Positions 34,873 through 44,223 of a stretch of DNA of 64,000 nt are shown one piece after another (within the stretch, counting starts at the first letter, position 1; the number at the start of each line of letters is the position of its first letter). A model generated the notes under the pieces. The model worked only from the letters and a program-made list of their open reading frames with translations. It did not search any database and was not told the DNA's origin. This DNA is from Bradyrhizobium aeschynomenes (GTDB taxonomy: Bacteria; Pseudomonadota; Alphaproteobacteria; Rhizobiales; Xanthobacteraceae). Location: contig NZ_JABFDM010000015.1 of NCBI RefSeq assembly GCF_013178945.1, positions 1 to 64,000 of the forward strand. Reading direction: 5' to 3'. The position numbers and the translations under genes were made by a program.

Positions 34873-35511
34873 ATGGCGCGCACGATCGGGTCCCATGGTC
34901 CGACCACGATGGAGGCGATCCGCAAGGCCGGCCTGCGGCTGATCTTCCAGCATGGCTACGAGGCCATGAGCCTGCGCCAGCTCGCCGCCGAGGTCGGCAT
35001 CCAGCCCGGCTCTCTCTACAATCACATCAGCACCAAGCAGGAGCTGCTGGCGGACCTGATCCAGGACCACATCAACGATCTTCTGCGCGAGCTCGAGACG
35101 GCGCTGCGCGACAAGGAGGGTGCGGTCGAACGTCTCAGGGCCTTCGTCGCCTTCCACGTCAGCTATCACATGACCAGGAAGCGCGAGGTCTTCATCGCCA
35201 ATTCGGAGCTGCGCAGCCTCGACCCGCGCAACTATGAGGCGGTGGTGGCACTGCGCGGCGCGTATGAGCAGCGGCTCGCCGAGATCCTCACCGATGGCGT
35301 CGCGGAAGGCGTGTTCGACGTCGACGACGTCCAGGTCGCGACCTTTGCCATCATCGCGCTGCTCACGGGCCTGTGCAGCTGGTATCGTCCGGGAGGCCGG
35401 CTGACCAAGGATGCGATCATCGCCGCCCATGAAAAGCTCGTGTTGTCCGGCGTCATGCCGCGGAGCGCAAAGCCATCGCCGAGCGGCCGCGACGGCATCA
35501 AGACGGAATAG
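34873..35511 (+). CDS. TetR family regulator
   Basis: This 212-residue regulator has an N-terminal TetR helix-turn-helix: TMEAIRKAGLRLIFQHGYEAMSLRQLAAEVGIQPGSLYNHISTKQELL split over residues 12-60. A helical ligand domain with a large aromatic cluster near the end (LCSWYRPGGRLT, typical of acyl-CoA-responsive LiuR/FadR-type TetRs) follows. It is divergent from the mcc operon, and two inverted repeats lie between them. It probably represses leucine/acyl-CoA catabolism until a CoA thioester binds. Confidence 0.92.
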   Translation: MARTIGSHGPTTMEAIRKAGLRLIFQHGYEAMSLRQLAAEVGIQPGSLYNHISTKQELLADLIQDHINDLLRELETALRDKEGAVERLRAFVAFHVSYHMTRKREVFIANSELRSLDPRNYEAVVALRGAYEQRLAEILTDGVAEGVFDVDDVQVATFAIIALLTGLCSWYRPGGRLTKDAIIAAHEKLVLSGVMPRSAKPSPSGRDGIKTE

Positions 35512-35523
35512 GCAAAGGCGGCG

Positions 35524-36015
35524 ATGACGGAGCGCCCCGACCTCGACGAGATCGACCGCAGGATCCTCCGGGAGCTGCAGGCCGACGGCCGCATCCGCAT
35601 CAACGAGCTCGCCGACCGTGTCGGCATCTCCCATCCGAATTGTCTGCGCCGCGTCCGCGCGCTGCGCAGCAGCGGCGTGATCAAGGCGATCCGCGCCACC
35701 ATCGACGAGCGGCGGCTGGGCTATGAGGTCGTGTCTTTCGTGACGATTCAGCTGGAGAGCCAGCACCAGACAGCGCTGGGAGCATTCGAGGCCGCGATCA
35801 TGCCGCTGTCTTGGGTCCAGCAATGCTGGCGGATCTCGGGAGACGCGGATTTCCTGCTGAAATGCGTCTCGACCGGGGTCGAGGGGATGAGCCGGCAGCT
35901 GCGCCAGTTTGCCGCCCTGCCCGGCGTCCGCGCGATCCGAAGCTTTCCGTCGCTCGGCCAGTCCAAAGACGAGCCCCTGCCGATCCCCGGCCGCGGCGAT
36001 GACGCGCCCGGCTGA
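35524..36015 (+). CDS. Lrp/AsnC family regulator
   Basis: This 163-residue feast/famine regulator has an N-terminal HTH (LDEIDRRILRELQADGRIRINELADRVGIS, in two pieces; then CLRRVRALRSSGVIKAI) and a C-terminal RAM ligand-binding domain ending GVRAIRSFPSL. It starts twelve bases after the TetR stop in the same direction, so the two regulators likely form one transcript. Lrp proteins sense amino acids, and a link to leucine metabolism would fit the neighbourhood. Confidence 0.93.
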   Translation: MTERPDLDEIDRRILRELQADGRIRINELADRVGISHPNCLRRVRALRSSGVIKAIRATIDERRLGYEVVSFVTIQLESQHQTALGAFEAAIMPLSWVQQCWRISGDADFLLKCVSTGVEGMSRQLRQFAALPGVRAIRSFPSLGQSKDEPLPIPGRGDDAPG

Positions 36016-36084
36016 GCCTCGAGGGCACAGCAGGCCGTCCGGCCGGTCCGCCGGAATCAGGGCGCGAGGATCAGTGCGCGAGGA

Positions 36085-36390
36085 TCAGTGCGTCCAAGGC
36101 TCGCCGCGGCGGAACGAGAAATTGTCGGCATAGGCGATCTGCCGCTTCACCGGCTCCTTCGGCTCGATCACCTGGTAGGGAATGCCCTTGCGCTCGCAAT
36201 AAGCAATCGCCTCGTCCTTGCTGTCGAAACGCAGGGTCAGCTGCTGCTTCATGTCCGACGAGGACGTCCAGCCCATCAGCGGCTCGACCGCGCGGGGCTG
36301 CTCCGGCTCGTAATCCAGCTGCCAGTCCCGGGTCTTGGCCTTCCCGGATTGCATGGCGTTCTTGGCCGGCTTGAAAATGCGTGCGGTCAT
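36085..36390 (-). CDS. NDUFS4-like complex I accessory subunit
   Basis: This 101-residue protein of the ETC complex I subunit (NDUFS4, 18 kDa) family has MTARIFKPAKNAMQSGKAKT, then WQLDYEPEQPRAVEPLMGWTSS, LRFDSKDEAIAYCERKGI and the terminal NFSFRRGEPWTH. The mitochondrial homologue stabilises the NADH-oxidising module, and alphaproteobacteria keep it. It is far from any intact nuo cluster in this window. The 3' end abuts a direct duplication of GCGCGAGGATCAGT (about 36062-36089). Confidence 0.93.
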   Translation of the reverse strand: MTARIFKPAKNAMQSGKAKTRDWQLDYEPEQPRAVEPLMGWTSSSDMKQQLTLRFDSKDEAIAYCERKGIPYQVIEPKEPVKRQIAYADNFSFRRGEPWTH

Positions 36391-36613
36391 GGCTGGAAGA
36401 GCCCCTGGAAGCTGCGGTCGTCAGGCGTTTGGCGGAAACGGCCGGGATGGGGTACACGCAACCTTCAGCACGGAACGGTGATTCCCATCCTGGATGTGAC
36501 CGTCTATCGTGCTCCGTATAGTCATTCTGCCGTCCCGTGACAATCTCGGTCGACTGCCACGGCGCCTCCTGCTCCCAAACGTTCCTCATTCAAAACAGCG
36601 CGTTGAAGCGGCC

Positions 36614-37813
36614 ATGAAAATCAATGCCACGCTGCCCGAGAGGGGGCGCGACCTTCGGCTGGACCTGTTTCGCGGAATCGCCAACTGGGCGATCTATCTC
36701 GACCACATCCCCGACAATGTGGTGAACTGGATCACGACCCGGAATTACGGCTTCAGCGACGCCGCCGACCTGTTCGTCTTCATCTCCGGATATACCGCCT
36801 CGTTCGTCTATGCTCGGATGATGATCGACCGCGGCTTCATCGTCGGCGCAACGCGCCTGACCAAGCGCGTGTGGCAGCTCTACGTCGCCCACATCGTGCT
36901 GTTCGTGATCTACATCGTGGCCATCAGCTATCTGGCGACACGGTTCGGCGTGTCCGAGATCATCGACGAGTTCAACGTCGCAGGCCTCGTCGACCATGCC
37001 AGCGATACCCTTGCGCAAGGCCTGATCCTGAAGTTCAAGCCGGTCAATCTCGACGTTCTGCCGCTCTATATCGTGTTGATGGGGTTCTTCCCGCCGGTGC
37101 TGTGGATGATGCTGCGCCAGCCGGATCTGACGATGATCGCCTCGATCGTGCTGTGGCTCGTGGCGCGCCAGATGGGCTGGAATTTCGCCGCCTATCCGGC
37201 CGGCACCTGGTACTTCAATCCGTATTGCTGGCAGGTGCTGTTCGTGTTCGGCTCCTGGTGCGCGCTCGGCGGCGCCCGCCGTTCGATGGGCATCATCATG
37301 GCGCCCGCGACACTCTATTTCTGCCTCGCTTATCTGCTGCTCGCGCTGATCATGACGATGGCGGGCCGCTTCCCGGACTACGGCACGATGATGCCGCACT
37401 GGCTGTACTCGGCGTTCAACCCGAACGACAAGACCAATCTCGCGCCGTACCGCTTCCTGCATTTCGTGGTGATCGTGATCCTGGTCATCCGCTTCGTGCC
37501 CAAGGAATGGCCCGGGCTGGAATGGAAGGGCTTCGATCCGCTGGTCGTATGCGGCCAGCAGTCGCTCGCGGTGTTCTGCGTCGGCGTGTTCCTGTCCTTC
37601 ATCGGACACTTCACGCTCATGCTGAGCTCGGGCTCGCTGCTGGCACAGATCCTGGTCAGCGCGGCCGGCATCGCGATCATGACGACGGTGGCCTATTACA
37701 TCTCGTGGTCGAAGCGGCAGGACAAGCCGCTGCCGAAGCCGGCGGCCGCGAAGCCTGCCGCACCGGCTTCAGGCGGCGTCGAGGGGCGTATCGGTGAGCG
37801 GCCCGTCGGTTGA
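36614..37813 (+). CDS. OpgC-family membrane acyltransferase
   Basis: This 399-residue membrane protein has about ten spans. It begins DLRLDLFRGIANWAIYLDHIPDNVV, the OpgC/acyltransferase-3 opening with the catalytic His. It continues GFSDAADLFVFISGYTASFVYA and later VVCGQQSLAVFCVGVFLSF. OpgC in enterobacteria succinylates periplasmic glucans; rhizobial homologues are thought to decorate cyclic or linear glucans. An Ala/Pro/Lys-rich cytoplasmic tail of about 40 residues follows. Start ATG 36614 (MKINATLPERGRDLRL). Confidence 0.92.
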   Translation: MKINATLPERGRDLRLDLFRGIANWAIYLDHIPDNVVNWITTRNYGFSDAADLFVFISGYTASFVYARMMIDRGFIVGATRLTKRVWQLYVAHIVLFVIYIVAISYLATRFGVSEIIDEFNVAGLVDHASDTLAQGLILKFKPVNLDVLPLYIVLMGFFPPVLWMMLRQPDLTMIASIVLWLVARQMGWNFAAYPAGTWYFNPYCWQVLFVFGSWCALGGARRSMGIIMAPATLYFCLAYLLLALIMTMAGRFPDYGTMMPHWLYSAFNPNDKTNLAPYRFLHFVVIVILVIRFVPKEWPGLEWKGFDPLVVCGQQSLAVFCVGVFLSFIGHFTLMLSSGSLLAQILVSAAGIAIMTTVAYYISWSKRQDKPLPKPAAAKPAAPASGGVEGRIGERPVG

Positions 37814-37951
37814 CCTGCATCAAGGGCCCTCGAGCCGGGCCCGCTAAGGTCCGCAGCACAAGAGATGCCGCATCCGCAGCGCGCGCTTTCCGCGAGCGCG
37901 CCGATTGCAGCGCGGCGTCTTGCTGACGAGTTTGCTGACAAGGACCAGATC

Positions 37952-38356
37952 ATGTCGACCCATTTCCATGCCGTCGTGTGGCTCGATCACAGCGAGGCCA
38001 AGCTGTTCCATATCGGCCTTACCGGCTCCGACGAGCTGACGCTGCATCCGCATCTGCAGACCAAGCATCTGCATCACAAGGCGAACGCGATCGGCAGCGG
38101 CCACGCCGCTCCCGACAAGCATTTCCTCGAGGAGATCGCCCACGCGCTCAACGACGCCGGTGAGATCCTGATCATCGGTCCGGCCAGCGCCAAGACGGAG
38201 CTTGCCAAGTACCTGCACGAGAAGCATCCTGCGGTTGGAAAGCGCATCGTCGCCGTCGAAGCAGCCGATCATCCGACCGATCGCCAGATCGTCGCCTATG
38301 CCAAGCAGCACTTCAAGATGGCGCCGCCGCGCGTGGCGACGGGCACTGCGGGCTAA
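37952..38356 (+). CDS. eRF1 domain 3-like small protein
   Basis: This 134-residue protein starts MSTHFHAVVWLDHSEAKLFH and has a central region with HPHLQTKHLHHKANAIGSGH. It then has GEILIIGPASAKTELAKYLHEKHP and a final ADHPTDRQIVAYAKQHF. This is the bacterial translational-machinery/host-attachment-like family that resembles domain 3 of release factor eRF1. Its molecular role is unclear. AAGGA precedes ATG 37952. It lies just upstream of the export trio, but a separate transcript is likely. Confidence 0.88.
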   Translation: MSTHFHAVVWLDHSEAKLFHIGLTGSDELTLHPHLQTKHLHHKANAIGSGHAAPDKHFLEEIAHALNDAGEILIIGPASAKTELAKYLHEKHPAVGKRIVAVEAADHPTDRQIVAYAKQHFKMAPPRVATGTAG

Positions 38357-38392
38357 ATTGCGCCGTCGTCCCGTCGCAGGGTCCGCTCGATC

Positions 38393-39475
38393 ATGGACAT
38401 GCTGACGCCGGACGATGCCAACGCCATCAACGTTACGCCGGACGCTCATCACGGCCGGCGTCGCGTCCCCTGGTCCGGGCTGATCTCGATCATCCTGCTG
38501 CTGGCTGCCCTTGCCGGCTTGGCTGCGTGGTGGCTGCGCGGACCTGTCATCACCACAACGCGCATCACCCGCGGCACGGCGGCCGAGATCGTTTATGCGA
38601 CCGGCGCGGTCGAGCCGGAGACGTGGTCGCGGACGACGCCCCTGGTGCGCGGCCGCATTGTCGAGCGCTGCCGCTGCGAGGGGCGGCAAGTGAAGGCCGG
38701 CGACCTCCTGGCGCGGCTCGACGACAAGGAGGCGCAGGCCACCTTGAACGATCTGCGCGCACAGGAGGACTTCCAGCGCCACGAATTCGAGCGGCAATCG
38801 CAGCTGCTGGCCCGGGGCGCCGCGACCTCGCAATCCTATCAGCGCTCAGAGAGCGACCTCGCCCGCATCCGCGCCCAGATCGCGGCGCAAAGCCAGCGCC
38901 TCGACTACTACAAGCTGGTCGCGCCGATGGACGGCGTCGTCCTCAAGGAGGATGGCGAGGTCGGCGACATGGTCGATCCCGGCACCATCCTCTACCGCGT
39001 CGGCCTGGAGAAGCCGCTCTGGGTCGTGGCCGATGTCAACGAGGAGGACATCCCCCGCGTCCAGGTCGGCCAGAAGGTGCTGCTGCGCACGGATGCGTTC
39101 GGCAATCAGGCCCTGGCCGGCACGGTGAAGCAGATCACGCCGGCCGGGGATCCCGTCGCCAAGACGTTCCGGGTCCGGATCGGCCTGCCCGACGACACGC
39201 CGCTGCGGGTCGGCATGAGCGTGGAGGCCAACATCGTCAGCCGCGAGAAGGCGGACGTGCTGCTCGCCCCAGCCAATGCGGTGGTGAGCAACAGCCTGCT
39301 GGTGATCGCGGACGACCGGGTGCACCGGCGCAAGGTCCGGATCGGCATCCGCGGCGCCGCGGCCGTGGAGATCGTGGAGGGCGCACAGGAGGGCGAGCTG
39401 GTGGCATCGCCGGCGACCGCCGACATCAGAGACGGTGAACGCGTCCGGCCGCAGGCCGAGACCGCACTGCCATGA
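38393..39475 (+). CDS. HlyD/RND-type membrane-fusion adaptor
   Basis: This 360-residue periplasmic adaptor has an N-terminal signal anchor (LISIILLLAALAGLAAWWL), a lipoyl half-motif VEPETWSRTTPLVRGRIVERC and a helical hairpin (NDLRAQEDFQRHEFERQSQL). The second lipoyl half is LVAPMDGVVLKEDGEVGDMV, and beta-barrel and membrane-proximal domains follow. It overlaps the permease gene by four bases and forms an operon with a MacB-type permease and an ATPase. Together they would export a substrate across the envelope; an outer-membrane channel is not encoded here. Confidence 0.92.
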   Translation: MDMLTPDDANAINVTPDAHHGRRRVPWSGLISIILLLAALAGLAAWWLRGPVITTTRITRGTAAEIVYATGAVEPETWSRTTPLVRGRIVERCRCEGRQVKAGDLLARLDDKEAQATLNDLRAQEDFQRHEFERQSQLLARGAATSQSYQRSESDLARIRAQIAAQSQRLDYYKLVAPMDGVVLKEDGEVGDMVDPGTILYRVGLEKPLWVVADVNEEDIPRVQVGQKVLLRTDAFGNQALAGTVKQITPAGDPVAKTFRVRIGLPDDTPLRVGMSVEANIVSREKADVLLAPANAVVSNSLLVIADDRVHRRKVRIGIRGAAAVEIVEGAQEGELVASPATADIRDGERVRPQAETALP

Positions 39476-40707
39476 AGCTCGTCCTCAGCATCGCCTGGAC
39501 CCATGTGCGCCACCGCGCCCGGCAGACCCTGGTCGCGATCGCCGGCGTCATGACCGGCGTGGCGTTCTCGGTGATGATGGCCGCGATGATGGAGGGATCG
39601 CAGGACGACTTCATCCGCACCCTGGTCGACGCCCTACCGCACATCTCGATCACCGACGAGCTGCGCCGGCCGAGCCGGCAGCCGGCGGATAGGGTCTTTG
39701 CGGCAGCCGAATTCCACGGCCTGATCCCGAACGTGCGCCGCCCCGGCATCAAGAACCCGATGGCGACCATCGCCTCGTTGCAGAGCTGGGTCCCCGGCGC
39801 GCTGACGGCGTCGGTGCAATCCAAGGCCGTGCTGCGCTACGCCGGCCGCAATCTGACCGTCTCGATCATCGGCATCGACCCGCATACCGAGCGCGAGGTG
39901 TCGACGCTGGCCAGCCACATGCGCCAGGGCAACCTCAATTCCCTGTATCGCTCCTCGCACGCGATCCTGCTCGGCGACCGGCTTGCGGCCAAGATCGGTG
40001 CGCGGGTGAACTCCAACCTCACCCTCGCCTCGGCCCAGGGCGTGAGCATGAACGCCACCGTGGCCGGCACCTTCCATTCCGGCTTCCGAGCCACCGACGA
40101 GACCACCGGCTACGTGCTGTTGCGTACCGCGCAGATCCTGGAGCGCCAGACCGGCATCATCAACGAAATCCGTATCCGCACCAATGATCCGATGCAGGCG
40201 CGGCTGATCAGCGAGCGCATCGGCGAGCAGACCGGCTACAAGGCGATTTCCTGGCAGGAGGCGCAGGAGGATCTGCTGTCGGCGATCACGCTGCGCAACA
40301 TACTGATGTACACGATCGTCGGCGCCATCCTGCTGGTGGCGAGCTTCGGCACCTACAACATCATCTCCACAATCACCCATGAGAAGACCCGCGACATCGC
40401 GATCCTCAAATCGCTCGGCTTCCGCGACCGGACCATTCGCGCCATCTTCATCGTCGAGGCGCTGCTCATCGGCCTGACCGGCGCCGCCCTCGGCTGGGTG
40501 TTCGGTTATCTCCTGACCCGCGGGCTTGCCTCGCTCGAGTTCAAGACGCCGTTCTCCGACTACAACCACCTGCCGGTGCTGTATTCGCTGAAACACTATC
40601 TGCTTGCCGGCGCCGTCGCGCTGGTCTCGAGCCTCGTCGCTGGCTACTTCCCGGCCCGCGCCGCGGCGCGTCTGCATCCGGTCGACATCATTCGGGGCGC
40701 GACGTGA
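39472..40707 (+). CDS. MacB/LolC-type ABC permease (FtsX domain)
   Basis: This 411-residue permease has one N-terminal span (ARQTLVAIAGVMTGVAFSVMM), a large periplasmic MacB-like core domain (about 45-270) and three C-terminal spans of the FtsX domain. The signature EKTRDIAILKSLGFRDRTIRAIF is visible. Mechanotransmission-type exporters of this class act on lipoproteins, peptides or antibiotics. It is flanked by the adaptor and the ATPase with four-base overlaps on each side. Confidence 0.92.
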   Translation: MKLVLSIAWTHVRHRARQTLVAIAGVMTGVAFSVMMAAMMEGSQDDFIRTLVDALPHISITDELRRPSRQPADRVFAAAEFHGLIPNVRRPGIKNPMATIASLQSWVPGALTASVQSKAVLRYAGRNLTVSIIGIDPHTEREVSTLASHMRQGNLNSLYRSSHAILLGDRLAAKIGARVNSNLTLASAQGVSMNATVAGTFHSGFRATDETTGYVLLRTAQILERQTGIINEIRIRTNDPMQARLISERIGEQTGYKAISWQEAQEDLLSAITLRNILMYTIVGAILLVASFGTYNIISTITHEKTRDIAILKSLGFRDRTIRAIFIVEALLIGLTGAALGWVFGYLLTRGLASLEFKTPFSDYNHLPVLYSLKHYLLAGAVALVSSLVAGYFPARAAARLHPVDIIRGAT

Positions 40708-41462
40708 GTCCGCCACTGATCGAAGCGCGCAAGATGACCAAGGTGCTGCCGGGCGAAGTGCCCGTGACACTGGTCGCCGACATCGATCTGGCGATCGCGC
40801 CGCGTGAGTTCATCGCCATCACGGGCCCGTCCGGATCGGGCAAGTCGTCCCTGCTCTATCTCCTCGGCCTGCTCGATTTGCCGAGCCGCGGCGACGTGCT
40901 GATCGACGGGCGTTCGACAACGGCCATGAGCGAGGAGGACCGGGCCGAGGTGCGGCTGTCGCGGCTCGGCTTCGTTTTCCAGTTTCATTTCCTGCTGCCG
41001 GAATTCTCGATCGCGGAGAACGTCGCCCTGCCGATGCGCGCGCTCGGCCGGCTGTCGCCGCGCGCGATCAGCCAACGCGCCGAGGAGCTGCTTACCTCGC
41101 TCGGTCTTGCCGACCATCTGCGCAAGACGCCGGACAAGCTGTCAGGCGGCCAGCGCCAGCGCGTGGCGGTCGCGCGTGCCCTCGCCAACGACCCGCCCGT
41201 GATCCTCGCCGACGAGCCGACCGGAAGTCTCGACACCGCTGCGACCGCGCAGGTGTTCGGCATCCTGCGCGATCTGGTCCTGATCAGGGGCAAGACGGTG
41301 GTGGCCGTGACCCACGACCTCAACCTCGCCGCCCAGATGCAACGGCGCGTGCACATCATCGATGGTCGGCTGGCGCAGGACGAGCTGACGCACCGAGCTC
41401 TCGGTGCATCAATCCCGCCAGGAGATTCGGCAGGTTCAGCCGGACAAGCCCCAAGCCGTTGA
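40704..41462 (+). CDS. MacB/LolD-type ABC ATPase
   Basis: This 252-residue ATPase starts at GTG inside the stop of the permease gene. It has Walker A GPSGSGKSS, the Q-loop FVFQFHFLLPEFSI, signature LSGGQRQRVAVARALANDP and Walker B VILADEPTGSLD, then H-loop AVTHDL. It drives the adaptor-permease pair upstream. The tail after HIIDGRL is longer than usual and low in conservation. A strong intrinsic terminator follows at 41550. Confidence 0.94.
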   Translation: MSPPLIEARKMTKVLPGEVPVTLVADIDLAIAPREFIAITGPSGSGKSSLLYLLGLLDLPSRGDVLIDGRSTTAMSEEDRAEVRLSRLGFVFQFHFLLPEFSIAENVALPMRALGRLSPRAISQRAEELLTSLGLADHLRKTPDKLSGGQRQRVAVARALANDPPVILADEPTGSLDTAATAQVFGILRDLVLIRGKTVVAVTHDLNLAAQMQRRVHIIDGRLAQDELTHRALGASIPPGDSAGSAGQAPSR

Positions 41463-41549
41463 TTTGATTTAGCGCAAAGACGCGTGTTTCGGATTCAGAT
41501 GATGTGAGGGCTGGCGGATGTTCCTTCCCCGGATTCACCCGCACCACTT

Positions 41550-41594
41550 CGGATGCTCCCGGGTCTTGCCGCTGCGGGAGCATCCGGATTTTTT
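41550..41594 (+). terminator. Strong intrinsic terminator of the export operon
   Basis: A perfect 12-bp stem, CGGATGCTCCCG (41550-41561) with CGGGAGCATCCG (41575-41586), is followed by GA and a T-run of seven. It ends the plus-strand adaptor-permease-ATPase operon. Confidence 0.85.
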
Positions 41595-41739
41595 TGTAAA
41601 GCCGCGCATCGATCGCTTGTGCCGCTCGACGTCGCCCCCCGGAGCGACGTCCCTCCCCGGTGTCCCCATCATCGTGAGTCTCGGGACGGCAAGCCGCACG
41701 CTGCTTGCTGCGTCCGGGCAGACCCAGCCGCACGGGAAT

Positions 41740-41816
41740 TGGTCGGGGCAGCTGGATTCGAACCAACGACCTGCAGTACCCAAAACTGCCGCGCTACCAG
41801 GCTGCGCTATACCCCG
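41740..41816 (-). tRNA. tRNA-Pro (TGG)
   Basis: The minus strand folds as a full cloverleaf. Acceptor CGGGGTA pairs with TGCCCCG, the D arm is GCGC/GCGC, the anticodon stem GCAGT/ACTGC carries loop TTTGGGT (anticodon TGG), and the T arm is GTTGG/CCAGC with TTCGAAT. Discriminator A and an encoded CCA end follow. Confidence 0.97.
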
Positions 41817-41978
41817 ATGTCCTCAGGACCACCGTCCCGGAAGGACTAGGTCACTACACGGTCACGGCCCCGGCAGCAAGACCGCGGACAGCGGCATCCA
41901 AGGACCGGGCCCAGTCGCTTCGGCAGGGAAGCGGCAGAGGCAAAGAATGGCGTGCCTGACGACCTCCAGGAATGACAA

Positions 41979-41996
41979 AGCCCCGAACCCGGGGCT
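41979..41996 (-). terminator. Terminator of the cold-shock gene
   Basis: AGCCCCG (41979-41985) pairs with CGGGGCT (41990-41996). On the minus strand it is followed by TTTG, 28 bases after the cold-shock gene stop. Confidence 0.6.
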
Positions 41997-42023
41997 CTGC
42001 GAACTCGGCCAGATGCGCCTCGC

Positions 42024-42677
42024 TCAGTGCGAGGACAGCGCCGGAGATCCCGTCTCGGGATGGATCTCGGCCGCCATCATGCCCTTCGAGCCCGGCCCGT
42101 AGCGAACCAGCACCCACTGGCCGGGCCTCAACTCGGTCATGCCGAACCTGCGCAGGGTCTCCATATGGACGAAGATGTCCGGGCTCCCCTCGCCGCAGGT
42201 CACGAAGCCGAAACCGCGCAGGCGGTTGAACCACTTAACCTGAGCCCGCTCCAGCCCGCTGGTCGGCGTCACCGTGACGTGGGTGCGCGGCGGCAGCATC
42301 TGCGCCGGATGGATCGCCGTCGACTCGTCCATCGAGACGATGCGGAAGGCCTGGTAGCCCTTGGCGCGCTGGACGCATTCAACCACCAGACGGGCCCCCT
42401 CATAGGCGGTCTGGTAGCCGTCCCGCCTGAGCACCGTGACGTGCAGCAGAACATCCGGCCAGCCATTGTCGGGAACGATGAAGCCGTATCCCTTCGAGGC
42501 ATCGAACCATTTGATGACGCCGCTGATTTCGACGAGGTTCTCGCCTAGACCAGCCAGCGCATCGATTGCCGAGTCGCGCGCGGCACCGCTCTGATAGTCA
42601 GCCCCGAGCCGGCTTGGTGTAGTAACACCAGCAACCGGGCCCCCAAGCTTCTTGGACTCAAATCCGTCCGACCCCAT
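42024..42677 (-). CDS. Tandem cold-shock domain protein
   Basis: This 217-residue protein has two cold-shock (OB-fold) domains. The first (about 50-120) contains GVIKWFDASKGYGFIVPDNG and DVLLHVTVLRRDG; the second (about 145-215) contains AQVKWFNRLRGFGFVTCGEG and DIFVHMETLRRFG. Both keep the RNP1-like KGYGFI/RGFGFV and RNP2-like LLHV/IFVHM nucleic-acid-binding strands. An N-terminal about 45-residue polar region precedes them. Double CSD proteins are typical of Alphaproteobacteria and act as RNA chaperones. Start ATG 42677; GTG 42713 would add twelve residues. It is monocistronic. Confidence 0.93.
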   Translation of the reverse strand: MGSDGFESKKLGGPVAGVTTPSRLGADYQSGAARDSAIDALAGLGENLVEISGVIKWFDASKGYGFIVPDNGWPDVLLHVTVLRRDGYQTAYEGARLVVECVQRAKGYQAFRIVSMDESTAIHPAQMLPPRTHVTVTPTSGLERAQVKWFNRLRGFGFVTCGEGSPDIFVHMETLRRFGMTELRPGQWVLVRYGPGSKGMMAAEIHPETGSPALSSH

Positions 42678-42874
42678 AACCCCGGACCTCACAGATGAAT
42701 TGTGAGCCGCCACCCCTGCAACGGCGCCCTGCGCGTGCTCATCACTTATACCCTCGACGAGTCACGCGAATCTCTCGAATCAAAGATAACATTCCCTCGT
42801 GCCGCGCATAGACAAAAATCGGATTCAGTGAGGCATATGAACAGACTTGCCGACAAAAATGCATCAATTTCCGT

Positions 42875-43636
42875 TCAATTACGGACGAATGGTCCGAGCA
42901 CTTCACCGATGTCGAAGCGAATGACGAGGTCTGCAACGTCGTCCTGATCGGTCGGTTCCCGATTGATGATCGCGAGTTGTGCGCCCGCCTGCTTTGCCAT
43001 CAATGGAAAGCCGGCCGCCGGCCACACCACCAGCGATGAACCGATGGCGAGAAACAGATCGCAATGCTGCGCAAGCTCGGTCGCGCGCCGCATCTCAGCC
43101 TCGGGCATCGCCTGACCGAACGAGACCGTCGCCGTCTTCACCGGTTCGGCGCATTCCGGACAATCGGGCGCGGCGCCACCGGTCTGGAAGCGCCGCTGCA
43201 CCCAGTCGAGCTCATAGCGCTGCCCGCATCCGATGCAGCGCGCATAGGTGGTGTTGCCGTGCAGCTCGATGACATGATCGGGGGCGAAGCCGGAGTCCTG
43301 ATGCAGGTTGTCGATGTTCTGGGTGATGACCGCCGGAATCTTGCCGGCACGATAGAGTGAGGCGAGAGCATGATGGCCCCGGCCGGGCCGCGCCGCGGCA
43401 AATGTCTCCTGCATCGCGAAGCGTCGCCGCCACGCCTCGTCCCGCGCATCCTGGCTGGCAACGAACTCGTCGAAATGGATCGGGCGGTTGCGCGTCCACA
43501 GCCCGCCCGGGGAGCGGAAGTCGGGGATGCCGGTCTCGGTCGAGATGCCCGCCCCCGTAAACGGGACGATGACGTTCGCGCCCGCGATCATGTCGCCCAG
43601 GCGGTTCACGCCGTCCTGCAGATTGGACGCAATCAT
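42875..43636 (-). CDS. cobB: Sirtuin NAD-dependent protein deacylase
   Basis: This 253-residue Sir2 protein has NAD-binding GAGISTETGIPDFRSPGG (about 28-45), QNIDNLH (about 105), catalytic His in IELHGN and a four-Cys zinc ribbon (RCIGCGQ and DCPECAE). The C-terminal GSSLVVWPAAGFP and INREPT bind the ribose. It removes acyl groups from lysines, for example on acyl-CoA synthetases. It lacks the Tyr-Arg (Y..R) pair of class III desuccinylases in the RRFAMQETF region, so plain deacetylation is most likely. The start ATG at 43636 precedes MIASNLQDGVNRLGD. Confidence 0.95.
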   Translation of the reverse strand: MIASNLQDGVNRLGDMIAGANVIVPFTGAGISTETGIPDFRSPGGLWTRNRPIHFDEFVASQDARDEAWRRRFAMQETFAAARPGRGHHALASLYRAGKIPAVITQNIDNLHQDSGFAPDHVIELHGNTTYARCIGCGQRYELDWVQRRFQTGGAAPDCPECAEPVKTATVSFGQAMPEAEMRRATELAQHCDLFLAIGSSLVVWPAAGFPLMAKQAGAQLAIINREPTDQDDVADLVIRFDIGEVLGPFVRN

Positions 43637-43980
43637 CAGCGGCCGCTCCGATGCATCTCGGTTGGCATCATTTTCTTCCCCTTCCTAGCACGTTCGGGAC
43701 TGCCCGGTCCGGCGCCGCTCCTGCGTCGTTGAGCCACCCGAGCGCCGGAACTCTTCAGCATCGCGCTGCAAGCGGAACGAGTCTCGAACATCGGATTCTC
43801 CCGTGAGACGGCATCCCGCCCCTGCTCTCCCCAGCCAAGCCATCGACGTTGCGCGACCGGGCGGGCTCTCCGCAATCACGCCGCAATCAGGCATCCACAT
43901 CGCGCCAGCGATTCGCCAGGAAGTTTGTCACGCGTCTCATGGCTCGTTTCGCCGGATAGCGACCGGAGCAGAGAGGATCC

Positions 43981-44145
43981 GTGGCCCAGAAAGAGACGCA
44001 GGACGATCGGCGCACCCAGGAGCGTGCCGAGATCACGGCAAGGATTGCGCGATTCAAGTCGACACAAGAGAGGTTCGCGCGCGAGCGCGAGGAATATGCG
44101 CGGCAAGCCTGGCGCAAAGCCCAGCGCGGCGAGGCTGCCGAATAG
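43981..44145 (+). CDS. Small charged helical protein, 54 aa
   Basis: It starts at GTG 43981, with AGAGGA just upstream, and reads VAQKETQDDRRTQERAEITA, then IARFKSTQERFAREREEYAR and a short tail. It is a single charged helix likely to form a coiled coil. I recognise no family beyond similar small rhizobial proteins. No other gene overlaps it. Confidence 0.55.
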   Translation: MAQKETQDDRRTQERAEITARIARFKSTQERFAREREEYARQAWRKAQRGEAAE

Positions 44146-44223
44146 CGAGCCTTGCGTGCGGATGAAAGAAAAGCCCGGAGGCAGTGCCGTCCGGGCTGTT
44201 CTTCTCATCTCCGGCGCTCGCGC

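Noticed and set aside
43639..43791. A 50-codon minus-strand frame (MFETRSACSAMLKSSGARVA...) upstream of the sirtuin.
   Set aside because: No clear ribosome-binding site, no recognisable family and a low-complexity basic tail; probably random.
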